From contig CAJTFN010000002.1 of NCBI GenBank assembly GCA_910575815.1, forward strand, positions 1 through 64,000: a stretch of DNA of 64,000 nucleotides. The letters are read 5' to 3'. Shown piece after piece: positions 8,421 to 15,950 of this stretch; the first letter of the stretch is position 1; each line of letters starts with the position of its first letter. Under the pieces are notes generated by a model. That model made no database searches. It was given only the letters and a program-made list of their open reading frames with translations, and had not been told where the DNA came from. Position numbers and translations under genes: made by a program. This stretch comes from Oscillospiraceae bacterium (GTDB lineage: Bacteria > Bacillota > Clostridia > Oscillospirales > Oscillospiraceae).

Positions 8421-9716
8421 TCACTCCTCTATGATCGTTCCCCGCAGCGCGCCGTCCTCCACACCGGTAATCCGCACCCGGCGCAGCTGATTGTGCAGCT
8501 CCGTTCCCTCCGCCAGCACCTCGGCGTAGTTCGTCCCGTGGCCCAGGAAGAGGCCGTCCCTTCCGGCGGGCTGCTCGAAGAGCACCTCCTCCGTCCGGCC
8601 CACGCACTCCTCCAGATAGGTCTGGCGCATGGCGGCGGCAACCTCCGCCGCCATGCGGGCCCGTTCTGTCCGGAGGGCCTTCGGCACCTGCTCCATCTCC
8701 GCCGCCGGGGTGCCGGGGCGCTCGGAGTAGGGGAAAATGTGCATCCGGGCAAAGCCGCAGGCTTGAATGAACCCTAGGGTCTGCTGAAATTCCTCCTCCG
8801 TCTCCTCCGGGAAGCCGGTGATGAGGTCCGTGGTAACCGCCGGGTGGCGGAAGGTCTTCTTTAAAAGCTCCACAGACCGGAAATACCGGGCGGTGTCATA
8901 CTTCCGGCGCATCCGTTTCAGCGTGGCGTCGCAGCCGCTTTGCAGGGACAGGTGAAACTGGTCGCACAGGTCCGGCAGCATCGCCGCCCGCTCACAAAAT
9001 TCCTCCGTAATGGTCCGGGGCTCCAGGCTGCCCAGCCGGAGCCGCACACCGGGGGCGGCGGCGCTGACGGCCTCCAGAAGGTCGATGAGGGAGAGCCCCT
9101 CCAAAAGGTCCCTGCCCCAGGAGGAAATCTCGATGCCGGTAAGGACGATCTCCTTATAGCCCGCCGCCCGGAGCTCCGCCGCCTGCACGGCGGCCTCCCC
9201 CATGGGCAGGGAGCGCACCGGACCCCGGGCATGGGGGATGATGCAGTAGGAACAGAAGTTGGTGCAGCCGTCCTCGATTTTTAAGAGCGCCCGGGTCCGG
9301 CCCTCCAGCCCTCCGGCGGGAAGCCATTCCATGTGCCGCCGCTCCTTGGGGTGGTCGATGGACTCCAGGGGCCGCCGTTCCACCGCCGCCCGCTCCAAAA
9401 GGCTCAGGAAGCCCATTCGGTCCCCGGAGCCGCCCAGCACGTCGGCTCCCATCTGCCGGGCGTCGGCGGCGTGGGTCTGGGACCAGCAGCCGCACACGGC
9501 CACCAGGGCCCCGGGCCGCTCCCGGCGGACCCGGTGAATGACCTGCCGGGACTTCTGGTCGCTGACGGCGGTGACGGAACAGGTATTGACGATATAGGCG
9601 TCCGCCTCCGCCTCGAAGGGGACGACTTCATGGCCCCGGGCCCGGAGCTCCTGCTCCATGGCCTGGCTCTCGTATTGGTTTACCTTGCACCCCAAGGTGT
9701 AGATGGCAATCTTCAC
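8421..9716 (-). CDS. mtaB: tRNA t6A37 methylthiotransferase MtaB
   Basis: Radical-SAM enzyme that adds a methylthio group to N6-threonylcarbamoyladenosine at position 37 of tRNAs reading ANN codons. The 431-residue protein has an N-terminal UPF0004 domain (YTLGCKVNQYES, then VNTCSVTAVSD, then VCGCWSQ) whose three cysteines hold the second 4Fe-4S cluster. The radical-SAM triad is C-S-Y-C after D-G-C-T-N-F (C-x3-C-x2-C), and a C-terminal TRAM-like tail follows. CKVNQ rather than CQMN marks MtaB instead of MiaB. The start is GTG 9716, with a GGAGG site seven bases upstream; the in-frame upstream extension to 9941 has no ribosome site. Confidence 0.93.
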   Translation of the reverse strand: MKIAIYTLGCKVNQYESQAMEQELRARGHEVVPFEAEADAYIVNTCSVTAVSDQKSRQVIHRVRRERPGALVAVCGCWSQTHAADARQMGADVLGGSGDRMGFLSLLERAAVERRPLESIDHPKERRHMEWLPAGGLEGRTRALLKIEDGCTNFCSYCIIPHARGPVRSLPMGEAAVQAAELRAAGYKEIVLTGIEISSWGRDLLEGLSLIDLLEAVSAAAPGVRLRLGSLEPRTITEEFCERAAMLPDLCDQFHLSLQSGCDATLKRMRRKYDTARYFRSVELLKKTFRHPAVTTDLITGFPEETEEEFQQTLGFIQACGFARMHIFPYSERPGTPAAEMEQVPKALRTERARMAAEVAAAMRQTYLEECVGRTEEVLFEQPAGRDGLFLGHGTNYAEVLAEGTELHNQLRRVRITGVEDGALRGTIIEE

Positions 9717-9773
9717 GCAGGTTCCTCCATAAAAACGTTGTCTTCCCGCCCGCTTCGGGCAAAACGGGGTTTG

Positions 9774-9802
9774 ATTATAGCACAGGCTTTCCGCCGGCGC
9801 AA
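9774..9802 (-). promoter_or_regulatory. Promoter of mtaB
   Basis: On the minus strand TTGCGC (9797-9802), a 17-base spacer and TATAAT (9774-9779), about 60 bases ahead of the GTG start. Confidence 0.65.
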
Positions 9803-10023
9803 GAATTTCCTTTTCGGGAAAGCGAAGCCCGCATCCCCTGCGGGAGCGCGGGTTGCGCCTCCGCAGGAGGCGCAGGGCCGCCCCGGCGAAGGGGCCGCCG
9901 GTTTCTCTTTCGTTCCGGCCGCCGCGCCGTCCCGGTCCCAAGGGGATTTGCCTCCCTCTTTCCGCGAAACCGCCGGAGGTTCCGCCTCGGCACGTGCCTG
10001 GGAAAAGGCCCCGGAATATGGCC

Positions 10024-10052
10024 TTGCACTTTCTGAAATTTGCCTATATAAT
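10024..10052 (+). promoter_or_regulatory. Sigma-A promoter of the cysteine desulfurase gene
   Basis: TTGCAC (10024-10029), 17 bases, TATAAT (10047-10052); the start codon follows 67 bases later. Confidence 0.8.
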
Positions 10053-10119
10053 GGCTTGGTATGCTTATTATACTTGGATTTTACACTTTGGGCAAGTCCC
10101 AACGAAAGGAGTTTTCCAT

Positions 10120-11247
10120 ATGATTTATCTGGATCACGCCGCCACGTCCCCCGTCCCCAGGGAGGTAGCCCAGGCCATGTATGAAGTGCTGACGGAGCAG
10201 TACGGCAACCCCAGTTCTCAGTACCCTTTGGGACTGGATATGAAAAAACAAATCGCCCTCTGGCGGGACGCTGTGGCCAAGGCCATGGACTGCCCGGCGG
10301 AGCGGCTGGTCTTCACCTCCTGCGGCACCGAGGGGGACAACTGGGCCCTCCGGACCGCCGCCTGGCAGAACCGGCACCTGGGCCGCCACATCGTCACCAC
10401 GGCGGTGGAGCACAGCGCCGTTCTGGAAACCTGCAAGCAGCTGGAGCAGGAGGGCTATGAGGTCACCTATCTGTTCCCGGATCAGGGCGGCGTCCTCTCC
10501 GCCGCCCAGGTGCTGGAGGCCGTCCGGCCGGACACGGTGCTGGTTTCCGTCATATTGGTGAACAACGAATTGGGAACCGTCTCCCCCATCGCCGAAATCG
10601 CCAGGGGCCTCCCCGCCCGGAATCCCAAAACCCTGCTCCACACCGACGCCGTCCAGGGGCTGACCACCTTCTCCGTCCGGGAGCTGGGAGCGGACCTGGT
10701 GTCGGTATCCGCCCACAAGATCGGCGGGCCCAAGGGCGTGGGCGCGTTGTACATCAGCCCCCGCCTCCGGAACCCCCGCCCCCTGCTGGGCGGCGGCGGC
10801 CAGGAGGGCGGCCTCCGCTCCGGCACCGAGGCCACGGCCCAGATCGCGGGCTTTGCCAAGGCGGCGGAGCTGCGCATGAACTCCCTCCGGCGGGACCAGG
10901 ACCATCTGGCGGATCTGCGGGTCTACGCGGAGGAGCGGCTGCTGTCCATTCCGGACATGGTCCTCGTCGGCCGGAACGCGGCCCCCCACATTTTGTCCCT
11001 GTCCCTGGCGGGCTGGCCCAGCCAGAACATTGTCAACGATCTGGGCGCCCAGGGCATCTGCATTTCCGCCGGTTCCGCCTGCCACCAGGGCAAGCCCAGC
11101 CATGTCGTCTCCGCGCTGAAGCTGCCCAAACGGGTGGCCGCCGGAGTGATCCGCCTGAGCTTTGGCCCGGAGACCACCCGGGGCGACGTCGATGCCTGCG
11201 CCGAAGCCCTCCGGCGGCACCACGACCAGCGAATGCCGATGCTCTGA
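10120..11247 (+). CDS. Cysteine desulfurase (NifS/IscS-like)
   Basis: PLP enzyme that removes sulfur from cysteine for Fe-S cluster or thio-modification pathways. The 375-residue protein begins M-I-Y-L-D-H-A-A-T-S. PLP lysine is Lys200 in S-A-H-K-I-G-G, and the persulfide cysteine is Cys321 in A-G-S-A-C-H-Q-G. The short segment around the Cys suggests the NifS/IscS (class I) group. ATG 10120 has an AAAGGAG site eight bases upstream. No iscU-like scaffold gene is adjacent; the next genes are a MATE exporter and a methyltransferase, so its acceptor cannot be told from context. Confidence 0.9.
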   Translation: MIYLDHAATSPVPREVAQAMYEVLTEQYGNPSSQYPLGLDMKKQIALWRDAVAKAMDCPAERLVFTSCGTEGDNWALRTAAWQNRHLGRHIVTTAVEHSAVLETCKQLEQEGYEVTYLFPDQGGVLSAAQVLEAVRPDTVLVSVILVNNELGTVSPIAEIARGLPARNPKTLLHTDAVQGLTTFSVRELGADLVSVSAHKIGGPKGVGALYISPRLRNPRPLLGGGGQEGGLRSGTEATAQIAGFAKAAELRMNSLRRDQDHLADLRVYAEERLLSIPDMVLVGRNAAPHILSLSLAGWPSQNIVNDLGAQGICISAGSACHQGKPSHVVSALKLPKRVAAGVIRLSFGPETTRGDVDACAEALRRHHDQRMPML

Positions 11248-11319
11248 GAATCCAAAGCGGATTCCGTTCCCCGAAATTCCCGGAGCAAGCCTCCGAAGCA
11301 TGGTATAGAAAGGGTTATT

Positions 11320-12708
11320 ATGTTTGCATTTCTCCGCCGTGAGCCCGGCTTTTATAAGCGCCTGTTTAAGCTCTCCCTGCCCATGATCTTGCAGAACCTC
11401 ATCACCTTTTCCCTGGGCCTCATCGATACCTTCATGGTCTCCCGTTTAGGCAACGCGGAGATGGCCGCCGTCACCACCGCCAACGTGCCGGTATTCCTGC
11501 TCATCAGCATCGTTTTCGGCGTCCAGAGCGGCCTGGGTATCCTGGTGAGCCAGTATTGGGGTAAGGGGGACTCCAAGAGCGTCAGCCGGGCCCTGGGGGT
11601 GGCCTCCATCATCGGCACGGGCATCACCCTGTCTCTGGCCCTGCTCTTCTTTTTCTTCCCGGTGCCGGTGATGGACCGGCTCTCCAACCGCCACGATCTC
11701 TCCCTGCTGGGCGCACCCTATCTCCGGGTGATCGGATTCTCCTACGTTTTTAACATGCTCTCCTCCATCTACGCCAGCGCCCAGAGAAGCATTGAGAATC
11801 CCTCCTTTGGTATGAAGCTCTTTGGCTTTTCCACCATTCTGAACACCGGGCTGAACTATCTCCTGATCTTCGGCCACGGCGGCTTTCCCGCCCTGGGAGT
11901 GGCCGGGGCCGCCATCGCCACCCTGCTGGCCCGGATGAGCGAGTTTGTGATCTGCGTGGTCTGCGCCCTGCGAAGCAAGCGCATCCCTCTGGACCTGGGC
12001 CTGTTCTTCCGCCCGGGGCTGGACATGGGACGGCGCTTTGTGAAATACGCCTCTCCCGTGGTGCTCAACGAGACGATCTGGGGACTGGGGAATTCCCTGC
12101 TCACCGTCATTCTGGGCTACACGGAAAATTCCGTGGAGATGCTGGCGGCCAACGCCGTCATGGGAAATCTGAACCGGCTGTTCCTGGTGGTCTGCTTTGG
12201 TCTGGGCGCCGCCACGGCGGTCATGGTGGGCAAGGCCATCGGCGAGGGGCAGGGCCGGGAGAAGGTCATGGCCCTGAGCCGGACCCTGCTGTGGTTCTCC
12301 GTGCTGGTGGGAACCGCCCTGGCGGTGTTCTCCATGGCCCTGGTGCCCCTGCTCTTCGTGCCGGTGATCTTCCCCATGTTCAAGCTCTTCGGCCAGTCCG
12401 CCGAGATTGCCACAGCCCTGGCCCTGATGGGCTTCGCCTCCATTCCTCTGCACGCCTGCGCCATCTCCGCCGTTGTCGGCGTCCTCCGGGCCGGGGGAGA
12501 CGTGTTCTGGTCCACCGCCCTGGACATCCTCCCCCAGTGGCTCATCTGTCTTCCCGTCACAGCCCTGGTGGCCCTGGTGTTCCAGATGGGCTGCTGGCCC
12601 ATCGCCGCCGCCATCCAGCTGGAGAGCGTGGTGAAGTTCCCCCTCTGCCTCTGGCGGGTCCAGAGCGGGCGGTGGATCAACGACGTGACGGGAGGCAAGG
12701 GAGGATGA
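11320..12708 (+). CDS. MATE-family multidrug/organic-compound exporter
   Basis: 462-residue integral membrane exporter of the MATE (NorM/DinF-like) family, with about 12 hydrophobic segments in two homologous halves. The start region (LFKLSLPMILQNL, then GLIDTFMVSRLG) and VFGVQSGLGILVSQYWGKGD are typical family signatures. It would expel organic cations or metabolites using a sodium or proton gradient; substrate unknown. Its stop codon overlaps the start of the methyltransferase gene (ATGA, 12705-12708), so the two are translationally coupled. Confidence 0.9.
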   Translation: MFAFLRREPGFYKRLFKLSLPMILQNLITFSLGLIDTFMVSRLGNAEMAAVTTANVPVFLLISIVFGVQSGLGILVSQYWGKGDSKSVSRALGVASIIGTGITLSLALLFFFFPVPVMDRLSNRHDLSLLGAPYLRVIGFSYVFNMLSSIYASAQRSIENPSFGMKLFGFSTILNTGLNYLLIFGHGGFPALGVAGAAIATLLARMSEFVICVVCALRSKRIPLDLGLFFRPGLDMGRRFVKYASPVVLNETIWGLGNSLLTVILGYTENSVEMLAANAVMGNLNRLFLVVCFGLGAATAVMVGKAIGEGQGREKVMALSRTLLWFSVLVGTALAVFSMALVPLLFVPVIFPMFKLFGQSAEIATALALMGFASIPLHACAISAVVGVLRAGGDVFWSTALDILPQWLICLPVTALVALVFQMGCWPIAAAIQLESVVKFPLCLWRVQSGRWINDVTGGKGG

Positions 12709-13535
12709 GCCTTTTCCGATGCCCCCTCTGCGCCGCGCCCCTGGAACGGACGGAAGGTGCTTTCCGCTGCCCGGCGGGGCACAGCTTCGACGTGGCCCGG
12801 GAGGGCTATGTCCACCTGCTGCCCCCCAATCAGAAGCACTCCGCCCTTCCCGGAGATGACCGGGACATGGTGCTGGCCCGGCGGGAGTTTTTGTCCAAAG
12901 AGTATTATAGACAGCTGTTAAATACGATCTGTTATCAGGTTTTGTCCATATCCAGCGACGCCCCGGCAATTCTGGACGCGGGCTGCGGCGAGGGCTATTA
13001 CACCGCCGGGGTTTACCGGGCCCTTCGCGCCGCCGGGCGGAGACCCCGAATGGCGGGAACGGACATTTCAAAATTTGCCCTCCGGGCCGCAGCCAGGCGG
13101 GAGCGAGAGGTGGAATTCGCCGTGGCCTCCTCCTACCGCCTGCCCCTGGAGGCAGAGAGCCTGGATGTGCTGCTGAATTGCTTTTCCCCGCTGGCTCTGG
13201 AGGAATTTCAGCGGGTTCTGCGGCCCGGAGGGTGGTTCTTTTACGTGGTCCCCGGCCCGGAACACCTCTGGGAGATGAAGGAAATTCTCTACGACGTCCC
13301 CTATCCCAACGAGGAGAAGGAGACCCCCTATCCCGGCTTCACCTACCGGGAGATCGTCCCGGTGGAGGGCGTGATTTCCCTGAAGGACCGGGCGGATATC
13401 GGCAATCTCTTCCGCATGACTCCCTATTTCTGGAAGACCCCCAAGGCCGGATCGGAGCGCCTGGCGGCCTTGGAGACACTGGAGATCCGGATTTCCTTCC
13501 GGGTTCACGTGTTTCAAAAGGAGGCGCTTCCATGA
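12705..13535 (+). CDS. RlmA-like 23S rRNA (guanine-N1)-methyltransferase
   Basis: 276-residue SAM-dependent methyltransferase. An N-terminal zinc-binding knuckle (C-P-L-C-A-A-P-L ... F-R-C-P-A-G-H-S-F-D) matches RlmA/TlrB-type enzymes, which methylate G745/G748 in 23S rRNA. The SAM pocket follows as LDAGCGEGYY and later GTDISKFALR. Members of this family can give basal or acquired tolerance to macrolides such as tylosin, and the coupled MATE exporter is compatible with a protective role, but that is inference. The start ATG overlaps the MATE stop; a GAGG site precedes it. Confidence 0.85.
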   Translation: MSLFRCPLCAAPLERTEGAFRCPAGHSFDVAREGYVHLLPPNQKHSALPGDDRDMVLARREFLSKEYYRQLLNTICYQVLSISSDAPAILDAGCGEGYYTAGVYRALRAAGRRPRMAGTDISKFALRAAARREREVEFAVASSYRLPLEAESLDVLLNCFSPLALEEFQRVLRPGGWFFYVVPGPEHLWEMKEILYDVPYPNEEKETPYPGFTYREIVPVEGVISLKDRADIGNLFRMTPYFWKTPKAGSERLAALETLEIRISFRVHVFQKEALP

Positions 13536-13639
13536 GCCCCGCCTCCTGGGCGGAGACCCGGCAGATTTCCGTCCGCATCCCCGTCCGCCGCGTCCTGCGG
13601 CCCTCCCGGGCGGGCCGGGGCCTTCCCTTTACCTGCTGA
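13532..13639 (+). CDS. Possible 35-residue coupled small protein
   Basis: A short frame whose ATG overlaps the methyltransferase stop (ATGA, 13532-13535) and which is preceded by an excellent AAAGGAGG site seven bases upstream. The predicted peptide is Arg-rich (about seven Arg in 35 residues), with no domain I recognise. The ribosome site and coupling are the only support; the composition could equally be chance in GC-rich DNA. Confidence 0.25.
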   Translation: MSPASWAETRQISVRIPVRRVLRPSRAGRGLPFTC

Positions 13640-13695
13640 CGCGGCTCCTTGCGCGCCGCGGGCCGTTCTATCAAACTATGAGAGGAGTTTTTCTT

Positions 13696-14394
13696 ATGAG
13701 ACCCAATCCAACCCGTTCCGCCCTGATTCTGATTGACATGGAAAACGGCTTTGTGGACCACCGGGGCGGCCACTGCATTCAGGGCGCCCAGGCCACCGTT
13801 CCCGCCTGCGCCCGCGCCCTGGACCTGGCCCGGTCCAAGGGTATTCCCGTCTTCTTTGTCAAGCGCATCTACCGGGCCGACGGCAGCGACGTGGAGCTCA
13901 CCCGCTACGCCGCCTGGAAGGCCGGCGGCCGGGCCTGCGCCCCCGCCTCCACCGGCCCCAACAGCGCCCAGGCCCCGGAATCTCTCCGGCCCCAGCCAGG
14001 GGACTATACCATCATCAAGCCCCGGTGGAGCGCCTTCTTCCAGACGGAGCTGGACCTGATCCTCCGGCGGCTGGATGTACGGACCGTCATCCTGGCGGGA
14101 ACCACCACCCCCAACTGCGTCCGCACCACCTGTTACGACGCCATCGCCCTGGAGTACAACACCGTCATCCTGACGGACTGCTGCTCCTCCCAGACCGAGG
14201 AGATTCAGCGGGCGAATCTGGAGGACATGCAGCGGGTGGGAGCCGTGCTGATGGACAGCGCCTCCTTTGCCTCCTACGGGCCGGAAACCAAGGACCTCTC
14301 CGCCGCCATTCGGGCCGAAATGCTGGCCTCCGACGCCATTCCCGAGCCCTTCCGGACTGACGGGGAGACCGCGGGCTGGACGGACTGCTGGTGA
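13696..14394 (+). CDS. Isochorismatase-family cysteine hydrolase
   Basis: 232-residue hydrolase of the isochorismatase/nicotinamidase fold. The catalytic triad is visible: Asp14 (LILIDMEN), Lys108 (IIKPRWSAF) and Cys141 (T-T-P-N-C-V-R-T-T), the last preceded by the usual cis-peptide loop. Members hydrolyse amides or vinyl ethers (nicotinamide, N-carbamoyl compounds, isochorismate); the substrate cannot be read from sequence. ATG 13696 is chosen over an in-frame ATG at 13678 because GAGGAG lies nine bases upstream. It stands 260 bases upstream of iolE, in the same direction. Confidence 0.85.
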   Translation: MRPNPTRSALILIDMENGFVDHRGGHCIQGAQATVPACARALDLARSKGIPVFFVKRIYRADGSDVELTRYAAWKAGGRACAPASTGPNSAQAPESLRPQPGDYTIIKPRWSAFFQTELDLILRRLDVRTVILAGTTTPNCVRTTCYDAIALEYNTVILTDCCSSQTEEIQRANLEDMQRVGAVLMDSASFASYGPETKDLSAAIRAEMLASDAIPEPFRTDGETAGWTDCW

Positions 14395-14654
14395 GGGGCG
14401 GAAGGATTGTGAACGTTTGCGTAATTCCCGTCGTTCCTTCCGTCAATCCGTAAAAAATGCCGAAAGTCCTTTGGCGAAATCGGAAAATTTTCTGTGGAGC
14501 CCCGAAAAAATATTGATTTTTCAGCGGGGAAATGTTACCTTCTTAATAGCGAAAACGCTTGCGGAGGCCGGAGGCTGTTTTCCCCGGCCTCCCGCTGGCT
14601 TTGGGGCCGGACTTCCGGCCTCAGGACGACAATTTTTCAAGGAGGTCGTTTCCC

Positions 14655-15557
14655 ATGTTTGATCCCAAGAACGTTTCCCTGGGCATCGCGCCCATCGGCT
14701 GGTGCAACGACGACATGCCGGAGCTGGGCGCCGAGAACACCTTTCAGCAAACCGTCAGCGAAATGGCCCTGGCGGGGTTCACCGGCTGCGAGATCGGAAA
14801 CAAATACCCCTCCGATCCCGCCGAGCTGAAAAAGGCCCTGGACCTGCGGGGCATGCGCATCGCCAGCCGCTGGTATTCCTCCTTTATCCTGACCCGGCCC
14901 TTCGAGGAGGAGGAGAAGGATTTCCTGGCCAATCTGGACTTCCTGGCCGCTGTGGGAGCCAACCGCATCAACGTCAGCGAGCAGAGTTACTCCATTCAGG
15001 GCAAGACGGACACACCCATTCTCACCGGCGGGCACAAGCATGTCATGGATGACGCCGAGTGGGAGCGTTTTTGTGACGGGCTAAACAAGCTTGGCAAGCT
15101 TGCTCTGGACCGGGGCTTCAAGCTCTGCTTTCATCACCATATGGGCACCGTGGTTGAGACCAGCCAGGAGACCGACCGGATGATGGCCAACACGGACCCC
15201 CGGTATGTGTTTCTCTGCTATGACACCGGCCACTTTACCTTTGCGGGGGAGGACCCCCTGGCCATGCTGAAAAAGTATGTGGGCCGGGTGGGGCATGTTC
15301 ATTTGAAGGACATGCGCCTGCCGGTGGTGGAGGAGGCCCGGAAGAATCATTGGAGCTTCCTCCAGTCCGTGCGGAACGGGGCGTTTACCGTGCCCGGCGA
15401 CGGGGACGTGGACTTTGACCCGGTATTCAAGGTCCTGTCGGACGCGGGGTATCAGGGTTGGCTTCTGGTGGAGGCCGAGCAGGACCCCGCCAAGGCGAAT
15501 CCCTTGGAATACGCCATGAAGGGGCGGAGGTATATTCGGGAGCATACGGGGCTGTAA
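14655..15557 (+). CDS. iolE: Myo-inosose-2 dehydratase
   Basis: IolE converts 2-keto-myo-inositol (scyllo-inosose) to 3D-trihydroxycyclohexane-1,2-dione by removing water. The 300-residue protein is a xylose-isomerase-like TIM barrel; G-I-A-P-I-G-W-C-N-D-D-M-P-E-L-G near the start is a strong IolE signature, and metal-site residues lie in LCFHHHMGT, YDTGH and GHVHLKDMR. ATG 14655 follows a GGAGG site. It heads the iol genes here, with iolD 393 bases downstream. Confidence 0.93.
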   Translation: MFDPKNVSLGIAPIGWCNDDMPELGAENTFQQTVSEMALAGFTGCEIGNKYPSDPAELKKALDLRGMRIASRWYSSFILTRPFEEEEKDFLANLDFLAAVGANRINVSEQSYSIQGKTDTPILTGGHKHVMDDAEWERFCDGLNKLGKLALDRGFKLCFHHHMGTVVETSQETDRMMANTDPRYVFLCYDTGHFTFAGEDPLAMLKKYVGRVGHVHLKDMRLPVVEEARKNHWSFLQSVRNGAFTVPGDGDVDFDPVFKVLSDAGYQGWLLVEAEQDPAKANPLEYAMKGRRYIREHTGL

Positions 15558-15950
15558 GCCCGGGGCTGGTTCTCGCCCTTGCGGGCGGGGGAGGATTCAG
15601 CCATGAAGATGGCTGGTGCTTTGCACCCCCCATTTTCTCTTTTTCTTGCCAGAAGAAAAAGAGAAAACGGGCCGTGCACGGTCCAAAAGAGAAAAAGAAG
15701 TACGAGGGGACGATGCGGGGGCGCGCCTGAATGACTGGCGGGAGACAGGAATGACTTCTCACGCGGCGTAGTCATACGGGGGCTGGTGGTTTTCGACTTG
15801 GCGTATTTCTGTTTTCGCTGTCGCTGGCCTGGTCATCGAATCGGCCTGGATTCTTTTTCTCTCAGCCGCTTTTCTTTTGATGGAACATCCCTGCTTTCAT
15901 ATCTCCTCTCCTATCTCATCTTTCACATTTTTTTGAAGGAGGTTTTTCCC
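15558..15950. other. iolE-iolD intergenic region with long inverted repeat
   Basis: This 393-base gap carries a perfect 15-bp AT-rich inverted repeat (15633-15647 with 15653-15667, 5-base loop) followed by a GGGCCGTGCACGGTCC near-palindrome. The last 100 bases are pyrimidine-rich and end in an AAGGAGG site for iolD. I see no clear promoter boxes and no gene. Confidence 0.5.
15633..15667. repeat. Perfect 15-bp inverted repeat
   Basis: Left arm 15633-15647, loop GCCAG, right arm 15653-15667. The stem is nearly all A/T with pyrimidines on one side. It may be a weak terminator after iolE, or one copy of a dispersed intergenic repeat; one window cannot decide. Confidence 0.6.

Larger units (their letters stand above)
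9717..10119. other. Intergenic region between divergent mtaB and cysteine desulfurase genes
   Basis: A 403-base divergent intergenic region with the mtaB promoter on the left and the desulfurase promoter on the right (10024-10052). The middle is very GC-rich and contains a 9-bp hairpin (9854-9862 with 9866-9874). I see no FeS-regulator or other named binding site and no supported gene. Confidence 0.5.

Noticed and set aside
14541..14575. AGCG-AAAA-CGCT dyad upstream of iolE as an inositol or catabolite operator
   Set aside because: Four-base arms are too short, and it is only partly like a cre box; no second copy near iolD or iolG.
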